From the NCBI RefSeq assembly GCF_036346855.1, contig NZ_CP107841.1, positions 10,048,001-10,112,000 on the forward strand: a stretch of DNA of 64,000 nt, written 5' to 3'. Below, one piece after another: positions 52,341-62,783 of this stretch. The position numbers were made by a program, and so were the translations under genes. This DNA is from Streptomyces europaeiscabiei. Lineage in GTDB: Bacteria; Actinomycetota; Actinomycetes; Streptomycetales; Streptomycetaceae. How positions within the stretch are numbered: the first letter of the stretch is position 1; every line of letters starts with the position of its first letter. The notes beneath the pieces were generated by a model. That model saw only the letters and a program-made list of their open reading frames with translations, had not been told where the DNA came from and did no database searches.

Positions 52341-52447
52341 CCCACCCCTTCGGAGCGACCCGAGGCAGCACCACGAACGACCCGACCGACGTGGGAACCC
52401 GCGAGCCGTCCATCGAGGACCGGCGTCAGCGGTCCTCGGGAAGACCT

Positions 52448-52800
52448 GCCCCGTCACCGGCGGCCGCGGGGTACTGGGGCCCGGCAGCGGTCCGGGCGTT
52501 CGCGCGTGAGGGCGCGCGTGTGGTCGTCATCGCGCACCACTCGGACCCGCTGAGGATCGCGAGCGGTCCGATCCGCGACGGCACGACCGCCGTCGCGGCC
52601 GACCTCCCTGCGGTGGCAAGGCTGCAAGGCGGCACTCACGGCGGTCGCCGCACAGGTCGGCCGCCTTCACCAGCACGGGCCATGCGGGCATCGAAAGTGC
52701 GGGTCATGCGGGCATCAAACGCCTCGACGACATGGACGAAGCCACGCGGGACATGACGTTCGACACCGGAGCCAAAGGCTCGATCTTCCTCATGCAGGCC
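52448..52800 (+). pseudogene. Broken short-chain dehydrogenase
   Basis: SDR pieces appear in two frames: VTGGRG in one (52453), AAVRAFAREGARVVVIAHHSD in another (52484 on), then AGIKRLDDMDEATRDMTFDTGAKGSIFLMQA back in the first (52708 on; read in parts). A 24-bp near-repeat, CATGCGGGCATC..., occurs at 52681-52704 and again from 52705. The catalytic YxxxK half is absent. The gene followed the ThDP enzyme and is clearly decayed. Confidence 0.65.
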
Positions 52801-53514
52801 TCCGGCCCCTGCTCGCATCCGGCAGGGCCCGTGGCCCCTGCGGCTCGGCGGCGGGCCGAGGGGCCGATGAGGGAACCGCCGTCGACCGAGCGGATGACGA
52901 TATCGGCCGGGAATCCTCTGTCTTCGCGATTGGCCCTCCTGCCGCCACGCTGTGGGCACGGACGCGATCAGGAACCGGACCCCGCATGTGCGCGAGACGC
53001 ACAAACCGAACGGGCCGCGGCACCGAGCGCTCGGCGGGCCGGTGCCGCGGTCCTCCTACCGGGCCGAACCCGCACGCTTCCCCCGTGTTCAGCGACGCTC
53101 ACGGACCGGTTCCCGGGTCGATGCGGAGACCGGCTGCCCTCGATGAGATGGAATCGCGCACTCGTATGGTTGAATCGTGGACAACTTGGCCAGGTGGCTT
53201 GAACCGGTCGCCGGGTCCACGCGCTCTGCCTCTTGGGCAGGACTGCCGTGTGGTCCGCTGATCTCCGCCAGGCCGAGGCGCACCGCGACGTGCGCCGGGG
53301 GAGGGGGAGAGGGGGCGTCATTCAGTTCTTCAGTCGGCCTTGCGGCCAGACCTCCGGCATTTCTCCGGTGGCTGCCAGGGAGTGAAAGGCCGGGTACCGC
53401 GCCGGTCCGGGATTTGTCCGGCCCACAGCGGGACGGATGCGTGCGCCACACCACCCCGGCCGACGCACCGTGCCTGGGCGCTGCCTGCCGTCATGCATGT
53501 GAAGGGAACCTGAA
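52801..53514. other. Non-coding or unrecognisable stretch
   Basis: 714 nt between the SDR remnant and the MHYT gene. Several open frames exist on both strands because of high GC, but none has family features or a good ribosome site. It probably contains SDR debris at the left and the MHYT promoter at the right. Confidence 0.5.
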
Positions 53515-54336
53515 TTGAACGCCACCGTCTCCAATTTCTACTACGGCGCCGCGACCCCGGTCGCCGCCTATCTGATGGCGTGCCTCGGGGCGGCGCTCGG
53601 ACTGCGGTGCACGACACGGTCGCTGCGACGACCGCACCGCAGGGCCGGGTGGCTGAGTCTGGGCGCGATCTCGATCGGCTGCGGCATCTGGACCATGCAC
53701 TTCATCGCGATGATCGGCTTCAGCGTCCAGGGCGCGCTGGTCAGCTACGACATGACCAAGACGGTCCTCAGCCTCGCCGTCGCGATCGGTGTCGTCGCCC
53801 TCGGCGTGTTCCTCGTGGGCTACCGGGGCAGCTCCCCGATGACACTGGCGACGGCGGGCGCGGTCACCGGCCTCGGCGTCGCGGCCATGCACTACCTGGG
53901 CATGGCAGCCGTCCACACCAACGGCACGGTCCACTACGACACACGGACGGTGATCCTCTCCGTCGTCATCGCCGTCGTGGCCGCGACGGCAGCGCTGTGG
54001 GCCGCGGTCTCCATCCATACGCTGTGGGCCAGCCTGGGAGCGAGCCTGGTCATGGGCGTGGCCGTGACCGGCATGCACTACACCGGCATGGCCGCCGTCT
54101 CCGTCCACCTCACCGGCCAGTCCGCCGTCTCGCAGTCCTCCGCCGACCTGCTGTCGTTCCTCCTGGCGATGATCGCGGGCCCGCTCGTCGTCCTCCTGGT
54201 CGCCGCCGTCATCGTCATGTTCGACCCCGACATGGTGCTCGGCGACGACGACTGGAGCCGGCCCGCACCCGCACGGCGCGATATCCGAAGCGACAACCCC
54301 GCGCAGCGGTCCTCCCAGCCCCACTCCTCCTGGTGA
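53515..54336 (+). CDS. MHYT-domain membrane sensor
   Basis: 273 aa integral membrane protein. TTG 53515 follows AAGGGA and gives the best N terminus. Seven hydrophobic segments; three MHYT-type motifs (TMHFIAM, AMHYLGM, GMHYTGM) near the outer face, thought to bind copper and sense O2, CO or NO. After the last helix comes a short charged tail (DPDMVLGDDDWSRP) with no GGDEF, EAL or kinase domain. It is therefore a stand-alone sensor that must signal through a partner, as known in other actinomycetes. Confidence 0.9.
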   Translation: MNATVSNFYYGAATPVAAYLMACLGAALGLRCTTRSLRRPHRRAGWLSLGAISIGCGIWTMHFIAMIGFSVQGALVSYDMTKTVLSLAVAIGVVALGVFLVGYRGSSPMTLATAGAVTGLGVAAMHYLGMAAVHTNGTVHYDTRTVILSVVIAVVAATAALWAAVSIHTLWASLGASLVMGVAVTGMHYTGMAAVSVHLTGQSAVSQSSADLLSFLLAMIAGPLVVLLVAAVIVMFDPDMVLGDDDWSRPAPARRDIRSDNPAQRSSQPHSSW

Positions 54337-55613
54337 TCTCACGGCGGCGGCAGGGCCCGGCAGACGCTCCATGGCGCACGGCGCGCTCCGTCGCGGCGAA
54401 GCGGATCGCCGCCCGGGGAGTCGAACAGGGCTGGCATGTCCTCTCGGGTGCTTGCGCCGCGCCGAGGACCTGGAGCTGCCGTCGGCCGTGCAGGCGCCGG
54501 GGGCCGTATGGCGTCCACGGCGCTCGTGCCCGATGAGACCACTACGCATCGGCGTGGCGCCGGGCGGCGCATGCGTGTCCGCCGTAGCGGTCTGCACGAG
54601 CGTGCTGCCCGAGCGGACCGCCTGAACGGCTGAGACGAGCTTCCACGTCGACCCCGTCGACGGCAGTGGCAGCTGCACGGGACCAGGCACCGGCGCGCCC
54701 GCAGGACCGTCCAGGCCGCCCGGACCGCGGTGCGTGACGCGGTGAGCGGACGGGCGGTGAGCGCGTGGATCCTGCTCCCGGCGCCGTCGGTGGGCAGTTC
54801 GTGCACGCCGGCTGCCCCGTGGTTGTCGTCTCGTCGGTCAGGGACAACGGGAACCTCCGTTGGTGCCGTCACCGTGCGCAGCGGACCCTCTGCCAGGTGC
54901 CACACAGTCGTTCGGTGTCGGGACGGAGGTGTCGACGTCCCCCCCCGGACGGTCAACGCCCCGTCCTTCTGGGGCGCCTGGGTGAAGCCGTCCTTGCTGG
55001 TTCTGCCGGTGCCGTGCCGGTGCCGCCGCAGGCGGCCACGGTCGGCATCATGGTGACAGCGGAGTCGGCCAGCAGGGCCGAACGTCTCGTGCTGCGCACT
55101 CTCTTCTGGGTGGCCGAAGACTTCTGGGCGGTCATGAGCGACTCCACTGGGTTTGCAGGTGCCCCGAGCGGATCGGCAGGGCGGCGCGTGAAGAGGGGCG
55201 AGGCCAGGCCGTCCCGGTCGGGCGTCGAGTGCGGGAGACGACTCCGTCGCTGCCGTCGCGGCATCAATTCGGCGAGGGTCCGGCCCCGCGGCCCATGCCG
55301 CGCCAGATGCGGGCGCGCATCGTGCGGCCGGAGACGCCCTCCAGGACGGTGAGCAGGGTCTCGTTGCCTGTGGTCCTGGCGGCCTTCCGCACGTAGCAGC
55401 CTGCGGTCGGGCCGTGCCCGCGAAGACGCCCGTCGCTCCCCGGCCTGCCCCCCGGCCTGCTCCCCGGCCTGCCGAGAGGCCTCCGCTCGCCGACCTGTCT
55501 CGTCACACCGTCCGGACGCCTGCCGCAACGGCCACCCGGTGCGCGTGCGTTCCGGAGGCGCGGGCAGGGGAGAATGAGGACCGTACTCAGCGGTCGACCG
55601 GAGGAGCGGGTAA
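54337..55613. other. Long gap with a possible lipoprotein fragment
   Basis: 1.28 kb before phosphoglucomutase. High-GC open frames cover it on both strands without recognisable domains. The only credible signal is a short minus-strand lipoprotein-like frame at 54953-55135. The last 40 nt hold the pgm ribosome site GGAGGAG. Confidence 0.45.
54953..55135 (-). pseudogene. Possible 5' fragment of a lipoprotein gene
   Basis: 60 codons from ATG 55135, with GGAG six bases before it. Twin-arginine-like RSTRRSALLADSAV is followed by a lipobox VAAC (Cys36) and a short Ala/Pro tail, then basic residues and a stop. This is a typical lipoprotein signal with almost no mature protein. It could be a tiny real lipoprotein, or the start of a lost binding-protein or enzyme gene. 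Confidence 0.35.
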
Positions 55614-57254
<1,641 letters not shown>

Positions 57255-57609
57255 CACGGACGAGACCGTCGGCCCGAGTGCCATCGCCCCTTGAGCGGTG
57301 GTCTCGCCGCCGGTGAACGCCGAGCGGCGGCGGATGCTGCTGATGTTCAGTGATCGCTGAACGCCTACTCTGCGTCTCGACCTGCGCGCAGCCCGCCCCC
57401 GACGGCGGCCGTGGCCCGGCCCCGTCGACAAGGCCGGGATGCCCGAAGCGGTCCGACGGCCGATGGTGACGCCCGTGGGTGAACCGTGTAACCGTTCGGG
57501 ACGTACTCCTGATCGATGCCGGGTGACCGCGACCATCCGGGCTCGGGCGTTGAGCGCGGAACCGCGGTCGGCCGTATCGACGGTACGGAACAGGGAGGGG
57601 ACCGGATTC
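57255..57609. promoter_or_regulatory. Control region with GTTCAG-N6-CTGAAC palindrome
   Basis: 355 nt between pgm and the sigma-like/ricin gene. An 18-bp near-perfect palindrome at 57345-57362 has GATC at its centre. Possible upstream in-frame starts of the next gene lie within this stretch but lack family sequence. Confidence 0.45.
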
Positions 57610-59232
57610 ATGGATGGTGCTCCCGTGGTGGAAGCTCCGTTTCGCGGAGGAGAGCGCGTGATGCCTGGAGAGGACTTCATCCTCAAGTACTCCGAGCCCA
57701 TGGAATTCGAGCGTTCCGATTCCATGGAGGAGGAACGCGCGGACGCGGCGCCATCGGCCGGTGAGTTGCTGACGCTGCACGGCAGATCCGTCCTGGACTA
57801 CGCGGCGCTCTGCACGGAGCCGAGCCGGGGTGCCGCGGAGAGGCTGGCCGGACAGGCCTTCCGGAACATCTACGACGACGCGGCGTCGCATGCCGGCGCC
57901 GACTTCCCGTGGCGGCCCCGGCTGCTCGCGGCGGTCCTTGCGGCCGCGCGGGAGTGGAACGCGGACGACAGGCGTTCGTCCCTCCATCCGGACCTGCGGG
58001 ACGGCCCGACCGGTGACGTGGGCCGGGCGGTGTCCGGCACGGACCGCGGGAGCGGTGCCAGAAGCCTGGTCCTGCGCGCCTTACGGAACCTGCCGGACCG
58101 CGCCCAGGTCCTGCTGTGGCACACCGTGGTCGAGGCCGAGGGCATCGAGGCGGTGGCGCCCCTGCTCGGCGCCGAACCCTCCCTGCTGAATCCCGAGCGT
58201 GCCCGGACGCTGCTGCGCGACGAGTGCGTGCGGGTCCACCTCGACCTCGCGCCCGACGAGCGCTGCCGCCGCCTCAACCGGCTCATCGACGTCCACGCCC
58301 GCCGCGGATCCGACGAGATGATGGCGGAAGTGCGAGAACACCTCGACGGCTGCGCCTACTGCGGGGCGGCGGTGGACCAGCTGGACCAGTCCCCGGACCG
58401 GCTGCCCGCGTTGCTCGCGGAGGCCGTCCTGGGATTCCGTGCGGCGGACTACCTCGCGTCACGGCCCGCCCGCCGGGCGATCGCGTCGGCGCGCGCGCGT
58501 GCGGAGCCCGCCCCACAGCCCGCGGACGCGGAGCCCCGGCGGGTGTCCGCGGGCGCTCCCGAACTGCGGCGCCGCCGCTGGCCGCTGCTGATCGCCGTGG
58601 GTGTGGTGCTGTGCGGGGTGATCGCGGCGTCTCCCATGGCCCTCAGCGGAACCGAGGACGACAGCGAGGCGGTGGGCAGTTCGGTGCCCGGGCCGACCGG
58701 GAGCCCGTCCGGCTCTGCCGCGCCGTCCGCCGCGCCGTCCGCCGCTCCCGGCTCGCCCAGCGCGTCTTCGGCCCCCGGCGCGGGCGAGGGCCTGGTCACG
58801 CGGCTGCGCAACGTGCGGACGGGGCTGTGCCTCGACCTGCGTGCCGCGGCGGAGGTGGAGGGCGCCCCCGCGGTGACGGCGCGGTGCGGGGAATCGGCAT
58901 CACAGATGTGGCTGTTGGAAGAAGGGGGACGACTGCGGAACAACGCGGCCCCCGAACTGTGTCTGAACGCCGAGCCGCAGGGCACCGTCGCCCTGCGACC
59001 GTGCACCGGTCAGGAGGGCGCGGAAGGAGATGATTCCGGCGACACGCGGTACGACCTTGCGGCCGACGGCCTCCTCACCCTTGTCGCCGAGCCCGGAGTC
59101 GCCGTGACGCCCGTTCGCCGGGCCGAGGGGGCGATCATCCTCCTGGAGCCCGTCCCGCAGGACCGGCTCCGCAAATCCCAGCGTTGGACCACCGACGAGG
59201 GGGCTGCCGGCGTCACCTTGCGAGAACGGTGA
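57610..59232 (+). CDS. Membrane protein: sigma-like region, zinc finger, ricin-like domain
   Basis: 540 aa. ATG 57610 after GGGAGGGG. Residues 50-200 resemble an ECF-sigma-like helical region (LGELLTLHGRSVLDYAAL-type start, LVLRALRNLPDRAQVLLWHTVVE). Around 240 is a zf-HC2-like EHLDGCAYCGAAVDQL. One membrane helix follows (RWPLLIAVGVVLCGVIAAS), then a Ser/Ala/Pro linker and an outer ricin-type trefoil (LVTRLRNVRTGLCLDLR, ...APELCLNAEPQ). Codon 158 (58081-58083) is TTA, so translation should depend on bldA. It may be a self-contained carbohydrate-sensing transmembrane regulator. Its 3' end overlaps the EthD gene by 20 nt. Confidence 0.8.
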   Translation: MDGAPVVEAPFRGGERVMPGEDFILKYSEPMEFERSDSMEEERADAAPSAGELLTLHGRSVLDYAALCTEPSRGAAERLAGQAFRNIYDDAASHAGADFPWRPRLLAAVLAAAREWNADDRRSSLHPDLRDGPTGDVGRAVSGTDRGSGARSLVLRALRNLPDRAQVLLWHTVVEAEGIEAVAPLLGAEPSLLNPERARTLLRDECVRVHLDLAPDERCRRLNRLIDVHARRGSDEMMAEVREHLDGCAYCGAAVDQLDQSPDRLPALLAEAVLGFRAADYLASRPARRAIASARARAEPAPQPADAEPRRVSAGAPELRRRRWPLLIAVGVVLCGVIAASPMALSGTEDDSEAVGSSVPGPTGSPSGSAAPSAAPSAAPGSPSASSAPGAGEGLVTRLRNVRTGLCLDLRAAAEVEGAPAVTARCGESASQMWLLEEGGRLRNNAAPELCLNAEPQGTVALRPCTGQEGAEGDDSGDTRYDLAADGLLTLVAEPGVAVTPVRRAEGAIILLEPVPQDRLRKSQRWTTDEGAAGVTLRER

Positions 59233-59956
59233 CCTCGCGGCTGTGGAGGACGAACGATCGGGACGGGTCGTGGACGCCTCCGGCCTCGGCGGAATGCTCC
59301 CGCAATGACCGCTCGTAGGCGGGGAAGTGGGTCAGTGCGTCGTCCGCGGAGTCGTAGTACAGGGCGGCGACTCCTTCGTACACGTGCTGGTCCCGACCGC
59401 CGAAATGGCTCAGGAGCTGCTCGGCGCCCGGTACCTGACGGTGCTGGACGTAACCGCGCAACGCCTTGGCATGCGGCTCCTCCTGTCCCAGCACCTTCTC
59501 GTGTGCGGCCTGCCAGCGCTCGGTGAAGCGGTCGAGGTCCAGGCCTTCTGCCATGTGGAGGAAGTGCAGGACCTTCACCCGGCCCTCGTCCGCGGATGCC
59601 GGCGGCGGTATGAGCACCACGGGGCTGGTCAACAGGGCCAGGGCGCTGGGCATGTCGTTGAAATGGGCGCCGTCTGGGCCGACGACCTCGCGCGAGTACG
59701 GGTCGGACATCGTGGCGACCAGTGCCTCCATGCTCTCGAAGTGCAGCTCGGTGACGGAGTCCCGGCCGAAGTCGGTCAGATGGGTCGGGTCCCGCTCGCT
59801 GCCGAACGACGCGTCGAACACGTGGTTCTGGATGTATCGCCCGATGCGAAGTGGGTTCGCTGTGGCCAGGGATCCGTGCACGTGCTGCAAGTAGTGCAGG
59901 AACGCCTGGTGGGTCATTCCCGGCTTGCGGCGGATGGCGGCGATCAGGTTCAGCAT
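59213..59956 (-). CDS. Tandem EthD-domain protein
   Basis: 247 aa with two EthD (ferredoxin-like dimeric alpha/beta) repeats: MLNLIAAIRRKPGMTHQAFLHYLQHVHG, and VKVLHFLHMAEGLDLDRFTERWQAAHEKV. EthD proteins accompany ether- or aromatic-degrading oxygenases and some act as small oxygenases or decarboxylases. ATG 59956. Its stop region overlaps the convergent ricin-domain gene. It is last in a LysR-MFS-EthD minus-strand set. Confidence 0.85.
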   Translation of the reverse strand: MLNLIAAIRRKPGMTHQAFLHYLQHVHGSLATANPLRIGRYIQNHVFDASFGSERDPTHLTDFGRDSVTELHFESMEALVATMSDPYSREVVGPDGAHFNDMPSALALLTSPVVLIPPPASADEGRVKVLHFLHMAEGLDLDRFTERWQAAHEKVLGQEEPHAKALRGYVQHRQVPGAEQLLSHFGGRDQHVYEGVAALYYDSADDALTHFPAYERSLREHSAEAGGVHDPSRSFVLHSREVTVLAR

Positions 59957-60113
59957 GATTCTCCAGAGATGTGTGACAGGGGTGAGTGAAAAAGGTGAGT
60001 GCCAGAAGGGTGTGACAGAAGGGTGTGACAGAGGCGATCGGCATCGCGGGGGAGGGGAGGAGGTCCGCGATGCCGATCTCGTGTGTGGTTCCGGGAGTGA
60101 GTAGTCCAGCCGG
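59957..60113. repeat. Short gap with a 13-bp tandem repeat
   Basis: Between the MFS stop and EthD start. AGAAGGGTGTGAC occurs twice in tandem (60004-60016, 60017-60029), and TGTGACA also at 59972-59978. The three TGTCACA words (minus strand) lie upstream of EthD and could be a regulator site or a simple slippage repeat. Confidence 0.5.
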
Positions 60114-61394
60114 TCAGCCCGCCAGTTGCTCGATCGGTTCCGCGGAGGCCGCCGACCGGCGCAGACGGGCGGAGTGGGCGAGTCCGGCGGCGCCGACCGC
60201 AGCGGCGGCGGCGAGGACGCCCATGGCGTTCGCCGTGCTGCCGACGGCAGGGGTGACGGCGAGGACCACGAGCGGGCAGATGAACTGGCCCAGGAAGAAG
60301 AAGCCGGTCCACAGGCCGGTGCCGCGGCCGCGGTCGGCGTAGTCGAGCTTGGACATCGCCAGCGTGAGCAGGCTCGGCAGCATGATGCCGCCGCCGAACA
60401 AGTTGATCACGCCGCCGATGGTCAGGACGACGGCGTTGGGGGCGACCCAGATCAGCCCGAGGCCGAGGGCACACAGGCCGAAGGCGAGGGGCAGCCAGGC
60501 CTGTTGAGTGCGGCCGGACTTGGTGAAGACGACGGCGCCGATCACGACTGCCGCGTTGCAGATGGCGATGGCCAGTCCGATCACGCCCGAGTCGGTCACG
60601 CTCATGTCGTCCAGGAGGAAGGACAGCTCGACCTGCACGGAGTAGAAGAGAACGGCGCCGAACAGGGTCAGCGCGCACGTTCCGGCCAGCGGCCGCCAGG
60701 GGAAGGGCCGCTTGACCGGCACTTCGGTGGTGGCGGACTCGTCCGTGCGGTCGGCCGACCCGGGCTTGGGCAGGAAGGCGGCCATGGCGGGGGCGAGGAG
60801 CAGGGCCACGGCGTAGGCCCAGAACGGTGTGCGCCAGCCGGCTGATCCGGCGGCGCCGCCCAGGAGGAGGAAGCCCGTCGCGGAGATCGCGGCACACATC
60901 GTCTGCAGGGCGAGATAGCGGTCGCGTTGCCTGCCGGAGTAGTAGTCGGCGATCAGGGTGGTGCAGCAGGTCATGATGGCGGCCTCGACGACACCGACGA
61001 GGGCGCGGCTGGCGACGATCGCGCCGAGGGAGTCCAGCCACAGCGGGGCGGTGCCGAGGATCGCGTACAGCACGGTGGCGATGACGAGCAGGCGTTTGCG
61101 GCCGACCTTGTCCACGATGACGCCGGCGAAGGGGGCCAGCAGGGCCAGGGAAAGAGCCGGGACGGTCAGGGCCATCGGGACCAGCACGTCCACGCCCGCC
61201 ACGTCGGCGAAGTGGTCCTGCATCTGCGGCAGGACGGGAGCGATGAGGACGGCGCCGAGGATGGGCAGACAGCTGCCCGCCATCAGCAGCGTGATGCGAA
61301 GCCGGTGACCGGGGCCGGACACGGCCTCCTCGGAGGGGTGGTCCTCGACGTCTGCGGGCGTCGGGGGCGGGGACGGGGGCACGGGTGCAGGCAT
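60114..61394 (-). CDS. MFS transporter
   Basis: 426 aa with about 12 hydrophobic segments; the central charged loop (KPGSADRTDESATTEVPVKR) separates the halves. Motif A-like GVIVDKVGRKRLLV after helix 2; PVLPQMQDHFAD in loop 1 is typical of drug:H+ antiporter-type proteins. ATG 61394 with GGAG seven bases before. Between LysR and EthD in the same direction. It could export a toxic intermediate or take up an aromatic substrate. Confidence 0.9.
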   Translation of the reverse strand: MPAPVPPSPPPTPADVEDHPSEEAVSGPGHRLRITLLMAGSCLPILGAVLIAPVLPQMQDHFADVAGVDVLVPMALTVPALSLALLAPFAGVIVDKVGRKRLLVIATVLYAILGTAPLWLDSLGAIVASRALVGVVEAAIMTCCTTLIADYYSGRQRDRYLALQTMCAAISATGFLLLGGAAGSAGWRTPFWAYAVALLLAPAMAAFLPKPGSADRTDESATTEVPVKRPFPWRPLAGTCALTLFGAVLFYSVQVELSFLLDDMSVTDSGVIGLAIAICNAAVVIGAVVFTKSGRTQQAWLPLAFGLCALGLGLIWVAPNAVVLTIGGVINLFGGGIMLPSLLTLAMSKLDYADRGRGTGLWTGFFFLGQFICPLVVLAVTPAVGSTANAMGVLAAAAAVGAAGLAHSARLRRSAASAEPIEQLAG

Positions 61395-61695
61395 GCGGGA
61401 ACTCCACCGGGCGTAGTGGGAACGGTGATGGGGAGGCGCGGCCACGTGGGTGGGCCTCCCGGAGCGCGGAGCCGGGGCGGAGCGTGGGGCGCCGCTGACT
61501 GCCGTGGCGTCGCGAAGGGCCCGCTTGGCGGGCGCCTGCGCCGGCCCGGCAGCGGTGGGTGGTGCGGCTCCGGTGCCGGGTTGAGACGACTATGGGGTAC
61601 CGCGCAGGCCCTGCCTAGCCCTCGCCCGATCGAGATCGAGGATGCTGATCATCCATGTCATGGATGCTGCGGGGGCGACGCGCCGATCCGCTTCC
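61395..61695. promoter_or_regulatory. Gap with CATCCAT-GTC-ATGGATG palindrome
   Basis: 301 nt between LysR and MFS genes. A perfect 7-3-7 palindrome lies at 61650-61666, just beyond the LysR stop, upstream of MFS and EthD. Nothing else was recognised. Confidence 0.45.
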
Positions 61696-62652
61696 TCAGC
61701 CGGACGTGTGCCTCGTCCTCGCTGCTGCGGCGATACGGCCGGGCGCGGACGAGGCCAGCTCCGCTCCCACGCGGGCGGCGGTCTCGCGCAGCCAGATGTG
61801 GGCGGCGTCGTGGGTGTGGACGGGGTGCCACCACAGTGCGTTCTGCAGCGGCACGGCCTCGTAGGGCGGTTCCATGATGCGTACGGCGGCCACCCCGCTC
61901 AGCTGCTCGGCCAGGCGCTGCTGCACCAGGGCGATCCGGTGGGTGCCGGCGACCAGGAAGGGGAGGGCCTGGAAGCTGTCGACGAAGACCTCGACGTGGG
62001 GGTCGATGCCCAGCATGCTCAGCTGCCGGGCGGCCGGGGCGTCATAGGTGCGCTGGTAGATGACCCAGGGCAGCCGTGCCAGGTCGTCCATGGTCAGCCG
62101 GTCGCCGACCTCGTCATTGGTTTCGGCGACGAGGAAGGCCCACCGGTCGGTGAACAGCCCGACGGCGGGGAATCCGCTGATGACACCGTGCGGCATCAGC
62201 AGGCCGTCAGCCGTGCTGAGCAGCGGCGCGGTGTCCTCGGTGACATCGGGCGGCGTCCGCTGGAAGCGCAGCCGTACACCCGGTGCCTCGGCGTGCACGG
62301 TACGGGCGAGTTCGGCACCGAACACGGCCACGGCGTAGTCCGAGGAGAGCAGCGTGAACTCGTGCTCCTCGCTGCCCGGCAGGAATTCGGCCCGGCTGCT
62401 GAAGACCCGATCCAGCAGGTCGCAGGCGGTGGCCGTGCGATCGAGCAGGGCGATGCCGAGAGCGGTCAGCTCGTACTGTCCGCCGACGCGGGAGAGCAGC
62501 TCGTCGTCGAAGTGGCGGCGCAGACGAGCCAGGGCCGCGCTCATCGCGGGCTGGCTGAGCCCGATGCGCTGTCCTGCGCGGGTGACGTTGCGTTCCTCCA
62601 GCAGAGCCCGGAGGGACAGGACGAGATTCAGATCCAGGCCGGACAGGGACAC
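61696..62652 (-). CDS. LysR-family regulator (NodD/DntR-like)
   Basis: 318 aa. N-terminal helix-turn-helix DLNLVLSLRALLEERNVTRAGQRIGLSQPAMSAALARLR (in part) of the NodD/NahR/DntR group. The effector domain has EFTLLSSDYAVAVFG and FVDSFQALPFLVAGTHRIALVQ. GTG 62652. It is divergent from an FAH-family gene; the 131-nt gap contains CCAGATT-N11-AATCTGG, a textbook T-N11-A box. It probably activates that operon with an aromatic inducer. Confidence 0.9.
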   Translation of the reverse strand: MSLSGLDLNLVLSLRALLEERNVTRAGQRIGLSQPAMSAALARLRRHFDDELLSRVGGQYELTALGIALLDRTATACDLLDRVFSSRAEFLPGSEEHEFTLLSSDYAVAVFGAELARTVHAEAPGVRLRFQRTPPDVTEDTAPLLSTADGLLMPHGVISGFPAVGLFTDRWAFLVAETNDEVGDRLTMDDLARLPWVIYQRTYDAPAARQLSMLGIDPHVEVFVDSFQALPFLVAGTHRIALVQQRLAEQLSGVAAVRIMEPPYEAVPLQNALWWHPVHTHDAAHIWLRETAARVGAELASSAPGRIAAAARTRHTSG

Positions 62653-62727
62653 GACGCCTCCGGTTCGAGGCGGCCGGAGCCAGCCCTATTCACACGACAG
62701 ATGATCAACATCAAAAGAATCGATTTC

Positions 62728-62772
62728 CCAGATTAGGTGGGGCGGCGCCAGATTAGTCGCACCGCAATCTGG
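62728..62772. promoter_or_regulatory. LysR operator CCAGATT-N11-AATCTGG with extra half-site
   Basis: Perfect inverted repeat at 62748-62772 and a further direct copy of CCAGATT at 62728-62734, 20 bp (two helical turns) upstream. It fits a recognition plus activation site arrangement. The right arm runs into the FAH ribosome site (GGAGG). Confidence 0.65.
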
Positions 62773-62783
62773 AGGACACGCCC

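Noticed and set aside
60004..60029. Tandem AGAAGGGTGTGAC as a CRISPR-like array
   Set aside because: Only two contiguous copies without spacers; no cas genes in the window.
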